This document shows, in pieces, positions 18,494 to 28,885 of a stretch of DNA of 64,000 nucleotides (the first letter of the stretch is position 1; every line of letters starts with the position of its first letter). A model generated the notes under the pieces. It did not search any database. It was not told where the DNA came from and saw only the letters and a program-made list of their open reading frames with translations. The position numbers were made by a program, and so were the translations under genes. Source of the DNA: ECT2AJA-110-A sp035399845 (GTDB lineage Bacteria; Planctomycetota; Phycisphaerae; UBA1845; UTPLA1); the NCBI GenBank assembly GCA_035399845.1, contig DAOPJV010000001.1, positions 159,541-223,540 on the forward strand, given 5' to 3'.

Positions 18494-18520
18494 AGCCGCG
18501 CGAGTTTCGCAGCGGCTTTT
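18494..18520 (+). terminator. Leader hairpin before ilvE, possible attenuator
   Basis: AGCCGC (18494-18499) pairs with GCGGCT (18512-18517), and GCGA (18500-18503) pairs with TCGC (18507-18510), leaving a GTT loop and one bulged A; TTT follows. This ten-pair, GC-rich stem lies between the TATAAT and the ribosome site AGGAG (18541), so it could stop transcription early. The short reading frame that crosses it is Ala-rich, with no run of Ile/Leu/Val codons, so classical branched-chain attenuation is not supported. Confidence 0.4.
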
Positions 18521-18552
18521 GATTGATATTTGGCTATACAAGGAGCGTGATA

Positions 18553-19641
18553 ATGGAACCTGCCAATCTGGACTGGCCTAACCTTGACTTCGGGTACCGC
18601 AAGACGGACGTGAATATTCGATTCACGTGGAAAGATGGCGCCTGGAGTGAGGGCCAGATGACGCAGGATGAGACCGTCCCGCTTCACATGGCGTCCACAT
18701 GCCTGCACTACGGCCAGGAGTGCTTCGAGGGGCTCAAGGCGTTCTCCACACGGAATGGCGATGTCGCCCTGTTCCGCATCGAAGAGAATGCGGCGCGAAT
18801 GGCGGAGTCCTGCAAGCGGATCCTGATGCCGACAGTGCCCAGGGACATGTTTATCAACGCTGTCCTGCGGGTCGTTCAGGCCAATCGCCACTTTGTTCCG
18901 CCCTACGGCACCGGCGCCTCACTCTACGTTCGACCGCTCATCATCGGTCTGGGCCCCCGCATCGGCGTCCGGCCGGCGGATGAGTACATGTTCATCGTGT
19001 TCGTCACCCCCGTGGGTCCCTACTTCAAGACGGGATTCAAGCCGGTCCACCTCATCGTTGAGGAGGAGATCGATCGCGCCGCCCCGCTCGGCGTCGGCAA
19101 CGCGAAGGTCGGCGGAAACTACGCCGCCGGCATGCGGGCCAGCGTTCGCGCCAAGGAGCGCGGCTACACGGAAGTGCTCTACCTCGACGCCAAGCACAAG
19201 AAGTTCATCGACGAGTCGGGACCGGCCAACTTCTTCGCCATCACGAAGGACGGCCAGTACATCACGCCGAAGAGCGAGTCGATCCTGCCCTCGATCACGA
19301 ACAAGTCGCTGATCACGCTGGCGGATGAGATGGGCATGCGCCCCGAACGCCGACAGATCGCCGTTGACGAGATCTTCGATTTCGCCGAGGCCGGCTGCTG
19401 TGGAACGGCCGCCGTCATCACGCCCGTCGGATCGATTACCTGGCGCGATCGAAAGGCCACCTATGGTGATGGCGAAACGCCGGGCGAACTGAGTACCAAG
19501 CTCTACAAGCAGCTTCGCGCGATTCAGCTCGGCGAAGCGCCGGATACGCACAACTGGCTGACAATCGTGCCGGACCAGGCGGAACCCGCGTCGGCGCCAG
19601 GCCAGGCGCAGGCCTGCGGCCAGAAAACTGTCAGCTGCTGA
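18553..19641 (+). CDS. ilvE: Branched-chain amino acid aminotransferase
   Basis: 362 residues from ATG 18553, with AGGAG seven bases upstream (an earlier in-frame ATG at 18523 lacks a site). It has the class IV fold signatures of the longer BCAT2-like subfamily: LHYGQECFEGLKAF, GASLYVRPLIIGLGPRIGV, the PLP Lys in VGGNYAAGM-region context (GNAKVGGNYAAG), EVLYLDAKHKKFIDESGPANFF, and CGTAAVITPVGSI. It exchanges amino groups between Leu/Ile/Val and 2-oxoglutarate. It is a single gene flanked by its own leader hairpin and a strong terminator. The C-terminal 20 residues (AEPASAPGQAQACGQ) look unstructured. Confidence 0.95.
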   Translation: MEPANLDWPNLDFGYRKTDVNIRFTWKDGAWSEGQMTQDETVPLHMASTCLHYGQECFEGLKAFSTRNGDVALFRIEENAARMAESCKRILMPTVPRDMFINAVLRVVQANRHFVPPYGTGASLYVRPLIIGLGPRIGVRPADEYMFIVFVTPVGPYFKTGFKPVHLIVEEEIDRAAPLGVGNAKVGGNYAAGMRASVRAKERGYTEVLYLDAKHKKFIDESGPANFFAITKDGQYITPKSESILPSITNKSLITLADEMGMRPERRQIAVDEIFDFAEAGCCGTAAVITPVGSITWRDRKATYGDGETPGELSTKLYKQLRAIQLGEAPDTHNWLTIVPDQAEPASAPGQAQACGQKTVSC

Positions 19642-19671
19642 TTGTTGTTCATATCAGCCCTGAAAAATAAG

Positions 19672-19709
19672 AAACGCCTCGAAAGCGAAGCCGCTCTCGA
19701 GGCGTTTTT
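19672..19709. terminator. Strong rho-independent terminator after ilvE
   Basis: AAACGCCTCGA (19672-19682) pairs with TCGAGGCGTTT (19697-19707), with an inner AGCG/CGCT stem and an AAGC loop. T-rich sequence follows on the plus strand, and A-rich sequence precedes it. It lies between convergent ilvE and the lipoprotein gene ending at 19746, so it can serve both directions. Confidence 0.85.
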
Positions 19710-19745
19710 CTTTTGCACTGTTTCCTGGGCGCCGTTGCGATCCGA

Positions 19746-20597
19746 TCAGGCGCCGGGCCCCTTCCACTTGACTGTCCTGACCATGTCATCGAAGGCGGCC
19801 TTCTGCTTCGCCATCGTTTCGACCGGTCCGACCGCCTTGAAGTACCACGGGCCGCCCGGCGTCTCCACAATCGCCGCCAGCATGCGCGAAGCGCCGGCCG
19901 GGCCGGAGCCGCCCATCATTGTGTTCGTGTACTTGCCGGCAATGTCAACTGTCGTGATCTTCAGACCGTTGACTTCCTGCGTTTCGACAACCCGGCTTGA
20001 CTCGGGAATGGGTGCGCCATCCATGGTGGAGAACTGACCAGCCCAACGATCCACGTTCGCCATGACGCTGCCGGAATTCATACCGAAGTGATAGAGCACG
20101 AGTTCACCATCCGCCGCGTCACCTTCAGCGCGCGGGAGAAGGAACTGCGCCGTTCGCATCGGCTTCGTTGGCGCTTCGGCCGTCCATGTCGTCGGAACGT
20201 CGAAGCCGATCGGAAGGCCGGACAGATCCGGCGCGGGGCCCGACGGCGCAGTCTTCTGGCTGCCGGCGATGACCATGCCGGGCGGAAGCGCCGGATGTCC
20301 CTTCGGCAACTCCGTGGTGTTCTCAACGGGCGTTGGCGCCGCGCCGGAGATCGGCGGATGTCCGGCCGGCAGCGCGCCGTTCCCTGTCGCGGAACCACCG
20401 GCGCTCTCATTCATGAACGAGCGCATCGCAGCCGGGTCGGGTTTCGAGATCTCGGAATCCTCGAGCCCTCTCGTCTGGTCCGTCGCCGGCGACTTTTCCT
20501 TGCAGCCGGCGACCAGCGCGGCGCTGATTGCCAGTGCTGCAAACCATCTCGCTGAATTCCCGCGTTCAGTTTTCCGAATAGCCGCCATCCAACTCAT
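19746..20597 (-). CDS. Lipoprotein of unknown function
   Basis: 283 residues with a signal peptide and lipobox (ARWFAALAISAALVAGC, Cys at about 32), followed by a Pro/Gly-rich low-complexity region (about 50-125) and a folded C-terminal domain. The domain starts GFDVPTTWTAEAPTKPMRTAQFLLP and ends MAKQKAAFDDMVRTVKWKG, which is reminiscent of small PsbP/DcrB-like domains seen in planctomycete lipoproteins. It is anchored in a membrane and faces the periplasm. Role unknown. It faces ilvE across a shared terminator. Confidence 0.8.
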   Translation of the reverse strand: MSWMAAIRKTERGNSARWFAALAISAALVAGCKEKSPATDQTRGLEDSEISKPDPAAMRSFMNESAGGSATGNGALPAGHPPISGAAPTPVENTTELPKGHPALPPGMVIAGSQKTAPSGPAPDLSGLPIGFDVPTTWTAEAPTKPMRTAQFLLPRAEGDAADGELVLYHFGMNSGSVMANVDRWAGQFSTMDGAPIPESSRVVETQEVNGLKITTVDIAGKYTNTMMGGSGPAGASRMLAAIVETPGGPWYFKAVGPVETMAKQKAAFDDMVRTVKWKGPGA

Positions 20598-20736
20598 AGG
20601 GAAGTTCCTTCGTCTCTGTTCTGATGTTTGATTTCGCGTGACGCGTTCGACGGAATTGTAGGTCCAACAGGCCTGTCACGCATGTCGACCGCGCCCGCCG
20701 CTCGCCGCCCCCAAAGAGCGACGTTCTGCATCGCCA

Positions 20737-21525
20737 TTACGCTCGCTGTGAAGCGGCCGATCGCGCCGACGAGGCGTCGTCTCGTCGAGCGGCAACGGAA
20801 TCCGCCATGGCCTGGGAGACAGCGGCCTCAGCGGCGCCGTCCTGCTTCACCTTCCCGGAGGCCTCGGCCAGGATTTCGGCGCCGACGTGCGGGTCGGAGA
20901 TCCCCTCATGGCCCTTCTTCCGCAGGTTTCGATAGTACTCGTAGATAATCCACGCCACGATCAATGCGACAGCAACGGCCGCAATGACAATCGCCGCGAT
21001 CTTGGCGCTGTTGTAAACCGCCGTCAGCTTGGCGTGGAAGAACCAGCCCGCCCAGACCCACAGGGGGACCGAAAGGATGGCGGCCGTTCCGTCGAAGGCG
21101 AGCAGCTTCCAGTAGGGAACCTTGAAGACACCCGCTGAGAGAAACAGGACACAGCGAAGCCCCGGCATGAACCTGCCCGCGAACAGGATCTTCGCTCCGT
21201 GATGGTCGTACTTCTCGCGCGCCTTTTCAATCAGCCAGGGTTTCGCAAACCGACGGAACCATCGCTTCTCGACAATCGCGGGGCCAAAGCGGCGCCCGAG
21301 ATAAAACATGACGGAATCGCCCGCGATCACGCCCGCCAGGCCTGTCAGGCACATGTACACGAGCGGCCACATCTCGGCGCCATAGCTCTCGCGAACAATG
21401 AAACCCGAGAGGATCAGCGGAATGTCTTCCGGGATCGGCACGCCGAATCCGGCGGCGATCAGGATGAAGAACAGGCCGGGATACGACCAGGTCGACAGGA
21501 ATTGAAAGATCTGTTGATGTTCCAC
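20737..21525 (-). CDS. DedA/SNARE-associated family membrane protein
   Basis: 262 residues. It has the DedA core: PGLFFILIAAGFGVPIPEDIPLILSGFIV (re-entrant loop with acidic residues), AGVIAGDSVMFYLGRRFGP, and HHGAKILFAGRFMPGLRCVLFLSAGV with the conserved GRF.PG.R motif. Several membrane spans follow, then a hydrophilic Ala-rich tail (about 210-262). DedA proteins move lipids or lipid carriers across membranes, such as undecaprenyl phosphate or phosphatidylethanolamine; the substrate here is unknown. The HEAT-like gene lies 51 bases upstream on the same strand. Confidence 0.92.
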   Translation of the reverse strand: MEHQQIFQFLSTWSYPGLFFILIAAGFGVPIPEDIPLILSGFIVRESYGAEMWPLVYMCLTGLAGVIAGDSVMFYLGRRFGPAIVEKRWFRRFAKPWLIEKAREKYDHHGAKILFAGRFMPGLRCVLFLSAGVFKVPYWKLLAFDGTAAILSVPLWVWAGWFFHAKLTAVYNSAKIAAIVIAAVAVALIVAWIIYEYYRNLRKKGHEGISDPHVGAEILAEASGKVKQDGAAEAAVSQAMADSVAARRDDASSARSAASQRA

Positions 21526-21576
21526 GGCGATCGCTTTGTCGAGTTCGAGTCGTGTCCGCTCAGTTCATGCGCTCTC

Positions 21577-22338
21577 TCAGCCGCCCGTCGACGCGATCTG
21601 CGGCGAGTCCGCTTCGCGATGCGCCGATTGTGTCCCAGGTCCGGCCAGCGCCGCAACCGCCGCGGTTCGAACAGCGGTATCTTCATCCTTTGCAAGCATT
21701 TGAAGCCACGCCTGACGACTGACGCCACCCCTATCGTTTACATATCGGACAAGCCACAATCGACGCCCCACGTTAAGCGTATTCATGTGTGTCCGCATCT
21801 CGGCGAGACCGACCTCGCCCAGACGAAGCAGCCCGGCGCACGCCTCATCCTTCACGGCGCCACACTGCGCGTCCTTCAGGCAGGCGCCAAGGCGCTCGGC
21901 GGCGCGGGAAGGCGGCTCCACGAGTGAGAGAATTCGCGTGGCCTCCGCCGCAATGCGCTCTCTCGGAGAGGAACGAAGGCGAAACAGCGCGTCCTCCATC
22001 GAGCGATCGCTGATGAACGCCTCGCCGATGCGGATGGCGGCCCACTGCTGCTGCTCAGACGGCGAGCGAACAATCGCGGCGCGAATCTGTGGCAGAACGT
22101 ACTTGGCGACCTTGGGCCGCTCCTTCAGCTGTGCCGCCTTCTCGGCGAGCTCTTCCGCCGATCGGTTTTCCAGCGAAAGCACCAGGGTCCTCACGCGATC
22201 CTGAAGCTGCCAGCGGTCATAAAACCGCCACGCAAGGATCCCGATCGATCCGAGGATCGTGACAGTCAGAATGCAGGCGGTCGTCGCCACCAGAAATGGC
22301 CCGAACCAACCGTCCTTCGTTCGCGTCCCGTCGTCCAT
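21577..22338 (-). CDS. Membrane-anchored HEAT-like helical repeat protein
   Basis: 253 residues from ATG 22338, where AGAAAGG sits five bases upstream (a GTG six bases earlier overlaps that site). One N-terminal transmembrane helix (FGPFLVATTACILTVTILGSIGILAW) is followed by a long helical domain with repeats of the HEAT type, such as PRERIAAEATRILSLV and EDTAVRTAAVAALAG. It probably mediates protein contacts. It starts immediately downstream of parB, and a TAGAC-N4-GTCTA palindrome overlaps the parB stop and lies 26 bases before this start. Confidence 0.7.
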   Translation of the reverse strand: MDDGTRTKDGWFGPFLVATTACILTVTILGSIGILAWRFYDRWQLQDRVRTLVLSLENRSAEELAEKAAQLKERPKVAKYVLPQIRAAIVRSPSEQQQWAAIRIGEAFISDRSMEDALFRLRSSPRERIAAEATRILSLVEPPSRAAERLGACLKDAQCGAVKDEACAGLLRLGEVGLAEMRTHMNTLNVGRRLWLVRYVNDRGGVSRQAWLQMLAKDEDTAVRTAAVAALAGPGTQSAHREADSPQIASTGG

Positions 22339-22363
22339 CAGCACCTTTCTCTGCGACCCATTA

Positions 22364-22381
22364 TTTAGACATTTGTCTAAA
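22364..22381. promoter_or_regulatory. TAGAC-N4-GTCTA palindrome 1
   Basis: TTTAGAC-ATTT-GTCTAAA, a perfect 7-base inverted repeat with a 4-base spacer. It overlaps the parB stop codon and precedes the HEAT-like gene. Two further copies lie at 24610-24629 and 24663-24682 with different spacers, which fits a protein-binding site better than a conserved hairpin. Confidence 0.5.
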
Positions 22382-23387
22382 TGTCAGTCGACTCCCGCTC
22401 GACGCCCAGGCGTGTCGTGATCTTCTCAAAGTCATCAAGATTGTAATACTCAATCACGATCCTGCCCGTATGCCGCTTGCGCCCCTCTTTCACGGCCACG
22501 CGCGTGCCCAGGATCGACGTCAGGCGGTCCTGCATCTCGACGACCGCCGGCCGCTGCGACTTCGCCTGCGCCTGCGCCGCCTCTTCATCCTTCGGCTGCG
22601 ACGCCTCCGTCACAGCCTGTTCGGTCCGTCGGACCGACCAGCCCTCTGCCACGATGCGTTCGGCGATCAGCGTCTGAGTGGCCGGATCTGTGACAGCCAA
22701 AAGGGCTTTGCCATGACCGACCGATAACTCGCCGCCACCGAGCATCTCAAGCGGCCGCTCAGCGAGCCCCAGGAGCCGAATGAAATTGGCGACGCTCGAT
22801 CGATCCTCCCCCATGCGCGTTGCGACTTCTTCCTGAGAGAGTCCATGCTTCTGAATCAGCGTTCGATAGGCCCGCGCCTTCTCGACGGGGTTCAGATTCT
22901 CTCGCTGAACATTCTCGATGAGCGCTAACTCAAGCATGTCGTCATCGCGGACATTTCGCACGATGACCGGCACACGCTCCAGCTTTGCGAGTTTTGACGC
23001 CCGGAGCCGTCGTTCGCCGGCGACAAGCTCATACCCCCCTTCGATCGGGCGAACAACGATTGGCTGCAGGGCGCCACGCTGTCGAAGCGATTCGGCAAGG
23101 GCGGCGAGTCGATCCGGGTCGAAGGTCCGCCGGGGCTGCGATGGATTGGTTCGGATCTGATCGACTCGAAGCTCCGAGACAGGGGGGCGCGCGGCGGCGG
23201 ACGTCGGCGCCTTGTCCGTCGCCGCGACCGCCGGTGGACGCGACGGCGGGGCCTCTGAAGCAACGGCGGGCTTGGCGGGTTCCGGCGTCCTGGCGGGCTC
23301 AGGCGTCTTCTCCACCTGCGTATTCAGATCGCTCCGAATCAGCGAGGAGAGCCCCCTGCCAAGCCGCTTGTTGTTCGTTTTGCTCAT
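22377..23387 (-). CDS. parB: Chromosome partitioning protein ParB
   Basis: 336 residues from ATG 23387, with GGAGG eight bases upstream; the in-frame extension to 23717 is not ParB-like and covers two parS sites. The N-terminus KRLGRGLSSLI is the typical ParA-contact motif. A Pro/Ala-rich linker follows, then the CTP-binding/ParB domain with GERRLRASK and the ENVQRENLNPVEKARAY motif, the helix-turn-helix LSQEEVATRMGEDRSSVANFIRLL that reads parS, and a C-terminal dimer domain. ParB spreads on DNA as a clamp and directs origin segregation with ParA. No parA is found in the window. Confidence 0.97.
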   Translation of the reverse strand: MSKTNNKRLGRGLSSLIRSDLNTQVEKTPEPARTPEPAKPAVASEAPPSRPPAVAATDKAPTSAAARPPVSELRVDQIRTNPSQPRRTFDPDRLAALAESLRQRGALQPIVVRPIEGGYELVAGERRLRASKLAKLERVPVIVRNVRDDDMLELALIENVQRENLNPVEKARAYRTLIQKHGLSQEEVATRMGEDRSSVANFIRLLGLAERPLEMLGGGELSVGHGKALLAVTDPATQTLIAERIVAEGWSVRRTEQAVTEASQPKDEEAAQAQAKSQRPAVVEMQDRLTSILGTRVAVKEGRKRHTGRIVIEYYNLDDFEKITTRLGVERESTDI

Positions 23388-23451
23388 CCTTGAACCCTCC
23401 GACGAAAAGTCTGCGCCGAATCGGCGGGGCCCGAAGCCGCCAAACACAAAA

Positions 23452-23467
23452 TGTTCCACGTGGAACG
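23452..23467. promoter_or_regulatory. parS site 1 (15 of 16 bases)
   Basis: TGTTCCACGTGGAACG matches the ParB-binding palindrome TGTTCCACGTGGAACA at 15 of 16 positions. It lies 65 bases upstream of parB. Clamp loading here would place ParB on its own promoter, so autoregulation is plausible. Confidence 0.8.
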
Positions 23468-23523
23468 CGACATAATACCGGCGACGGAGAACCGTCACAA
23501 CAACGCCATCTGCGCGCGGAACA

Positions 23524-23549
23524 CGACATGTTCCACGTGGAACATGTCG
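23524..23549. promoter_or_regulatory. parS site 2, within a 26-base palindrome
   Basis: The 16-base parS TGTTCCACGTGGAACA (23529-23544) is perfect, and the symmetry extends by CGACA/TGTCG to 26 bases. The extended palindrome may strengthen binding. The surrounding gap 23388-23919 contains no gene I can support. Confidence 0.9.
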
Positions 23550-23774
23550 CCATGCCTCCCCAATAGCCCGGCGCCGGATGGTCACATACCCACGGTAGCG
23601 ACCGATCGAACGCGCCCCAGAAGGACTACGTCGCCCCAACTGGACCATCCTCATGACACGACCGACGCGTCCGTAAGGTAAAGCAATCCGCCGGAATCGG
23701 ATACCGACCGCCTGCACACGTCCCCCAAGCCCCGGGGCCGGCCCTCCAGCTCAATCACACCGACCACCCTCACA

Positions 23775-23790
23775 TGTTCCACGTGGAACA
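23775..23790. promoter_or_regulatory. parS site 3
   Basis: A perfect TGTTCCACGTGGAACA, about 130 bases before the lipoprotein gene at 23920. Three sites within 340 bases suggest a chromosomal origin-proximal centromere; this inference depends on the general rule that parS clusters near oriC. Confidence 0.9.
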
Positions 23791-23919
23791 AGGAAATTGG
23801 GCCGTCCTATAATCTCTCGGCCTCGGATCGCTGATTTCGTCCTATGTGCTACCGTTTGCCCACACCCCGATAGAAGTACGAGTGCGTCCTGATATCCTTT
23901 ACTTCCAGAGGGAAGCCCC

Positions 23920-24222
23920 ATGCCACACACCACGCGCCAACGTTCGATTCACGCCCGATTCGGCACACGCTCCCGACTCTGCGGCCTCCTTCTCGCCATC
24001 ACCCTCCTCGCGTCACCTGGCTGCGCCTCCGACCCGGTCTCCCAGGACCGGATCCGGCAGCGAAACGCGCGTGTCGATCGAACAGTCACTAAGATCAAAC
24101 AATCGGAGGCCAGACGCCCCGCGAAGTTCGATGACACGATGAAGGACATTTCCCGCGATCAGGAGAGAAAAAAGGCGCAGTTTCGCGAGACGATGCGTAC
24201 ACTCGGAGATCGATTCTGGTAA
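23920..24222 (+). CDS. Small lipoprotein
   Basis: 100 residues. The signal peptide RSRLCGLLLAITLLASPGC ends in a lipobox-like Cys (about residue 35), and a highly charged, probably helical mature part follows (RIRQRNARVDRTVTKIKQSEARRPAKFDDTMKDISRDQERKKAQFRETMRTLGDRFW). AGAGGGA lies about eight bases before the ATG. It is divergent from parB. The coiled, charged mature part suggests a structural or peptidoglycan-associated role, but no family is recognised. Confidence 0.72.
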   Translation: MPHTTRQRSIHARFGTRSRLCGLLLAITLLASPGCASDPVSQDRIRQRNARVDRTVTKIKQSEARRPAKFDDTMKDISRDQERKKAQFRETMRTLGDRFW

Positions 24223-24280
24223 CGGGAAGTCCGGCGGGGCGGCCACGCCCCAACGCCATCTAGGGAAGGCGGGTAGAACC

Positions 24281-24604
24281 ATGATCCAATGCAGCGACTG
24301 TGAATACTGCAGCCGGGACGCCCTTGGGCGGGTCTCGCTCACCTGCGACCCGTTTTCGACCATCAAGGAACCTGAGTGCATCGCGAAGCTGCAACTGGCT
24401 CGCGAAATCGAGAATGGCCAGAAGCTCGATCGCCTGGTCGCCGCCTACGAATCCACCTTAACGATCTACCGTCGGCTCCAACCGATGCAGGAACGCATCA
24501 TGGAGCACATGGAGCGGGAAATCTCCGATACGGAGGAGACAGACTCCTGGAAGTACGGCGGCGAAGAAGACGACGAAGACAACTTCGGTGAGTTCGGGCA
24601 CTGA
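24281..24604 (+). CDS. Small cysteine-rich N-terminal protein, unknown
   Basis: 107 residues. The N-terminus has five Cys (MIQCSDCEYCSRDALGRVSLTCDPFSTIKEPEC), likely a zinc site, followed by a helical region (IAKLQLAREIENGQKLDRLVAAYESTLTIYRRLQPMQERIMEHM) and a very acidic tail (EEDDEDNFGEFGH). The start follows GGGAAGG at some distance. It lies downstream of the small lipoprotein, and two TAGAC-N4-GTCTA palindromes follow its stop. No function can be given. Confidence 0.72.
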   Translation: MIQCSDCEYCSRDALGRVSLTCDPFSTIKEPECIAKLQLAREIENGQKLDRLVAAYESTLTIYRRLQPMQERIMEHMEREISDTEETDSWKYGGEEDDEDNFGEFGH

Positions 24605-24609
24605 CCAAT

Positions 24610-24682
24610 ATTTAGACCCACGTCTATATTCTCTGTCATCACCGCCCCGGGCCCATCGCCACATATAGACCTCCGTCTATAT
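24610..24682. promoter_or_regulatory. TAGAC-N4-GTCTA palindromes 2 and 3
   Basis: Two copies 39 bases apart: core TAGAC-CCAC-GTCTA (24613-24626, flanked by AT-rich arms) and ATATAGAC-CTCC-GTCTATAT (24663-24682, a perfect 8-base inverted repeat). They lie in the convergent gap between the Cys-rich gene and cysteine dioxygenase. They could be operators or weak bidirectional hairpins; no T-run is attached. Confidence 0.5.
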
Positions 24683-24777
24683 TAAGCCGGCGTCGCAACC
24701 ACACACTCGCATCGCGCCTGGTTGTGCGAAACTCCTGAATCACCAAAGGTAACAGCAACGTTCAATGCCGGACGCGA

Positions 24778-25398
24778 CTAGATTCCATCGCCGTGGCAGA
24801 ACTCGAAGACGGGATCCGCGAACTCGCCAACAATGTCATCCGTCAGCGAATACGTGCCCATGACGAGCAGGGGGGGTGAGTAAATGTGCAGTGTCACCAG
24901 CGGTTTTTCGTCGGATTGCAGATTGGACACCTGATGTATGTCGGCGTCCTGCGAACCACAGACACCGCCCTCCTTCAGAACGCTGGTCGTCGTCGGATAG
25001 ATCAGGCCGTTGGCGCTGAACTCGAAGAGTGTTTCAGTCATCTCACCTTCGAGAACACGAACGCCACAACTCGAACCGCGATGGTCATGGATCGGGCTTC
25101 GCTGACCGTTCTTCCAGCAGAGCACGAGCGCGTGATAGGCGGACCCCGAGCGAAAGAGATTTCGCTGGTAGTGCTCGTCGCCAAATCGAGCGTAGGGGCG
25201 CACATCGGCGAGCGATATGTCCAGCCGACGAAGCAGCTCCTCCAGGCGTGACAGCGGAACTCGGTCCGAGTATCCGTTCAGCTGCTCGAAGAACTCGGCA
25301 AGGCTGATAGGCGACGAGGGGTCGCGGACGTCAGTTGTGTTCTCCATCGCTCCCATCAACTCCATCGGGCGCCTGTCACCCGGAACCATCACCGACAC
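24778..25398 (-). CDS. Cysteine dioxygenase
   Basis: 206 residues from GTG 25398; later starts (ATG for MVPGD or MELMG) are possible because the first 20 residues are not conserved. The cupin core carries the iron ligands HxH in SPIHDHRGSSC and the third His in DIHQVSN, substrate-binding Arg in HYQRNLF, and Tyr in LHIYSPP. The Cys of RGSSC and this Tyr are positioned like the Cys-Tyr crosslink of mammalian CDO, whereas many bacterial members have Gly there. The enzyme oxidises cysteine to cysteine sulfinate. It is a single gene, divergent from the sigma factor gene. Confidence 0.9.
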   Translation of the reverse strand: MSVMVPGDRRPMELMGAMENTTDVRDPSSPISLAEFFEQLNGYSDRVPLSRLEELLRRLDISLADVRPYARFGDEHYQRNLFRSGSAYHALVLCWKNGQRSPIHDHRGSSCGVRVLEGEMTETLFEFSANGLIYPTTTSVLKEGGVCGSQDADIHQVSNLQSDEKPLVTLHIYSPPLLVMGTYSLTDDIVGEFADPVFEFCHGDGI

Positions 25399-25634
25399 AC
25401 AGATCAGACCTAATTATCGACAGAATAGGCAATTAGGCCATTCTGGAAAACCGGAAATCCCGGATCCATCGACCGAGCCCCCCGACGGACGCGCAAATTA
25501 TGCCACATCACAGTGCTGGCGACAGACCCTCGTTTTGGTTGATTGCCACGCACGCCGACAGGACAATGGTACGGAGAAGGGGGCGGCCGGCGAACTACTC
25601 TCGGGGCGACGTCGCACAGGCAGGGACTCAGCGC

Positions 25635-26200
25635 ATGTCCGAGGCGGATGATACACCCAATGAACCCCAGCCGGCGGCGACCGCGCTGATTGAGGTCGTC
25701 TACCAGGAACTGCGTCGACTGGCGGCGGAGTACCTTCAGCGCGAGCGACCTGATCACACGCTTCAGCCGACGGCCCTCGTTCACGAGGCCTACGTTCGAC
25801 TGTCCGAGCTCGATCGCATCGAATGGCGTGATCGAACGCATTTCTATGCGGCGGCGGCCGGCGCCATTCGCCGTGTCCTCGTCGATCACGCGCGGCGGCG
25901 GAAGGCGGCCAAGCGCGGCGGCGGCTGGCGGCAGATCACACTTTCAGGGCTGGGAAGCGACGCCGACGCGCCGGAAATCGACGTCCTGGCCCTGGACGAG
26001 GCGCTGGGGAAACTGGCGGCGCTCGACGAACGCAAGGCGCGTGTCGTCGAGCTGCGTTTCTTTGCGGGCATGACCATCGACGAAACGGCGCGGTCCCTCG
26101 GCGTCGGAACGACGACGGTCGAAGACGACTGGGCCTTCGCCAAATCCTGGCTCCGTCGAGCCCTGGGCGACGATGTCGAGGGCCAGCAACACAACCCATC

Positions 26201-26204
<4 letters not shown>
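25635..26204 (+). CDS. ECF-type RNA polymerase sigma factor
   Basis: 189 residues from ATG 25635. It has region 2 (LIEVVYQELRRLAAEYLQRERPDHTLQPTALVHEAYVRLSEL), a region-2/3 segment FYAAAAGAIRRVLVDHARRRKAAKRGG, and region 4 (ALDERKARVVELRFFAGMTIDETARSLGVGTTTVEDDWAFAKSWLRRAL). This matches the planctomycete-type sigma family with a conserved HTLQPTALVHEAY motif. Its last four bases overlap the GTG of the following kinase gene. Such sigmas are thought to be controlled by the adjacent kinase. Confidence 0.95.
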
Positions 26205-28813
<2,609 letters not shown>

Positions 28814-28885
28814 GAGCGCCCCGCGGCCCGTGGCCTATCGTTCAGGACCACAAACCGCGAAACGAGATTCTGTCGCGTGATGATG

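Noticed and set aside
18437..18526. Leader peptide before ilvE
   Set aside because: The frame overlaps the -10 box itself and has no regulatory codon run, so it cannot be a translated leader from that promoter.
24605..24690. Rho-independent terminators formed by the TAGAC palindromes
   Set aside because: Stems are short and A/T-rich at the outside, with no T-run; a binding site fits better.
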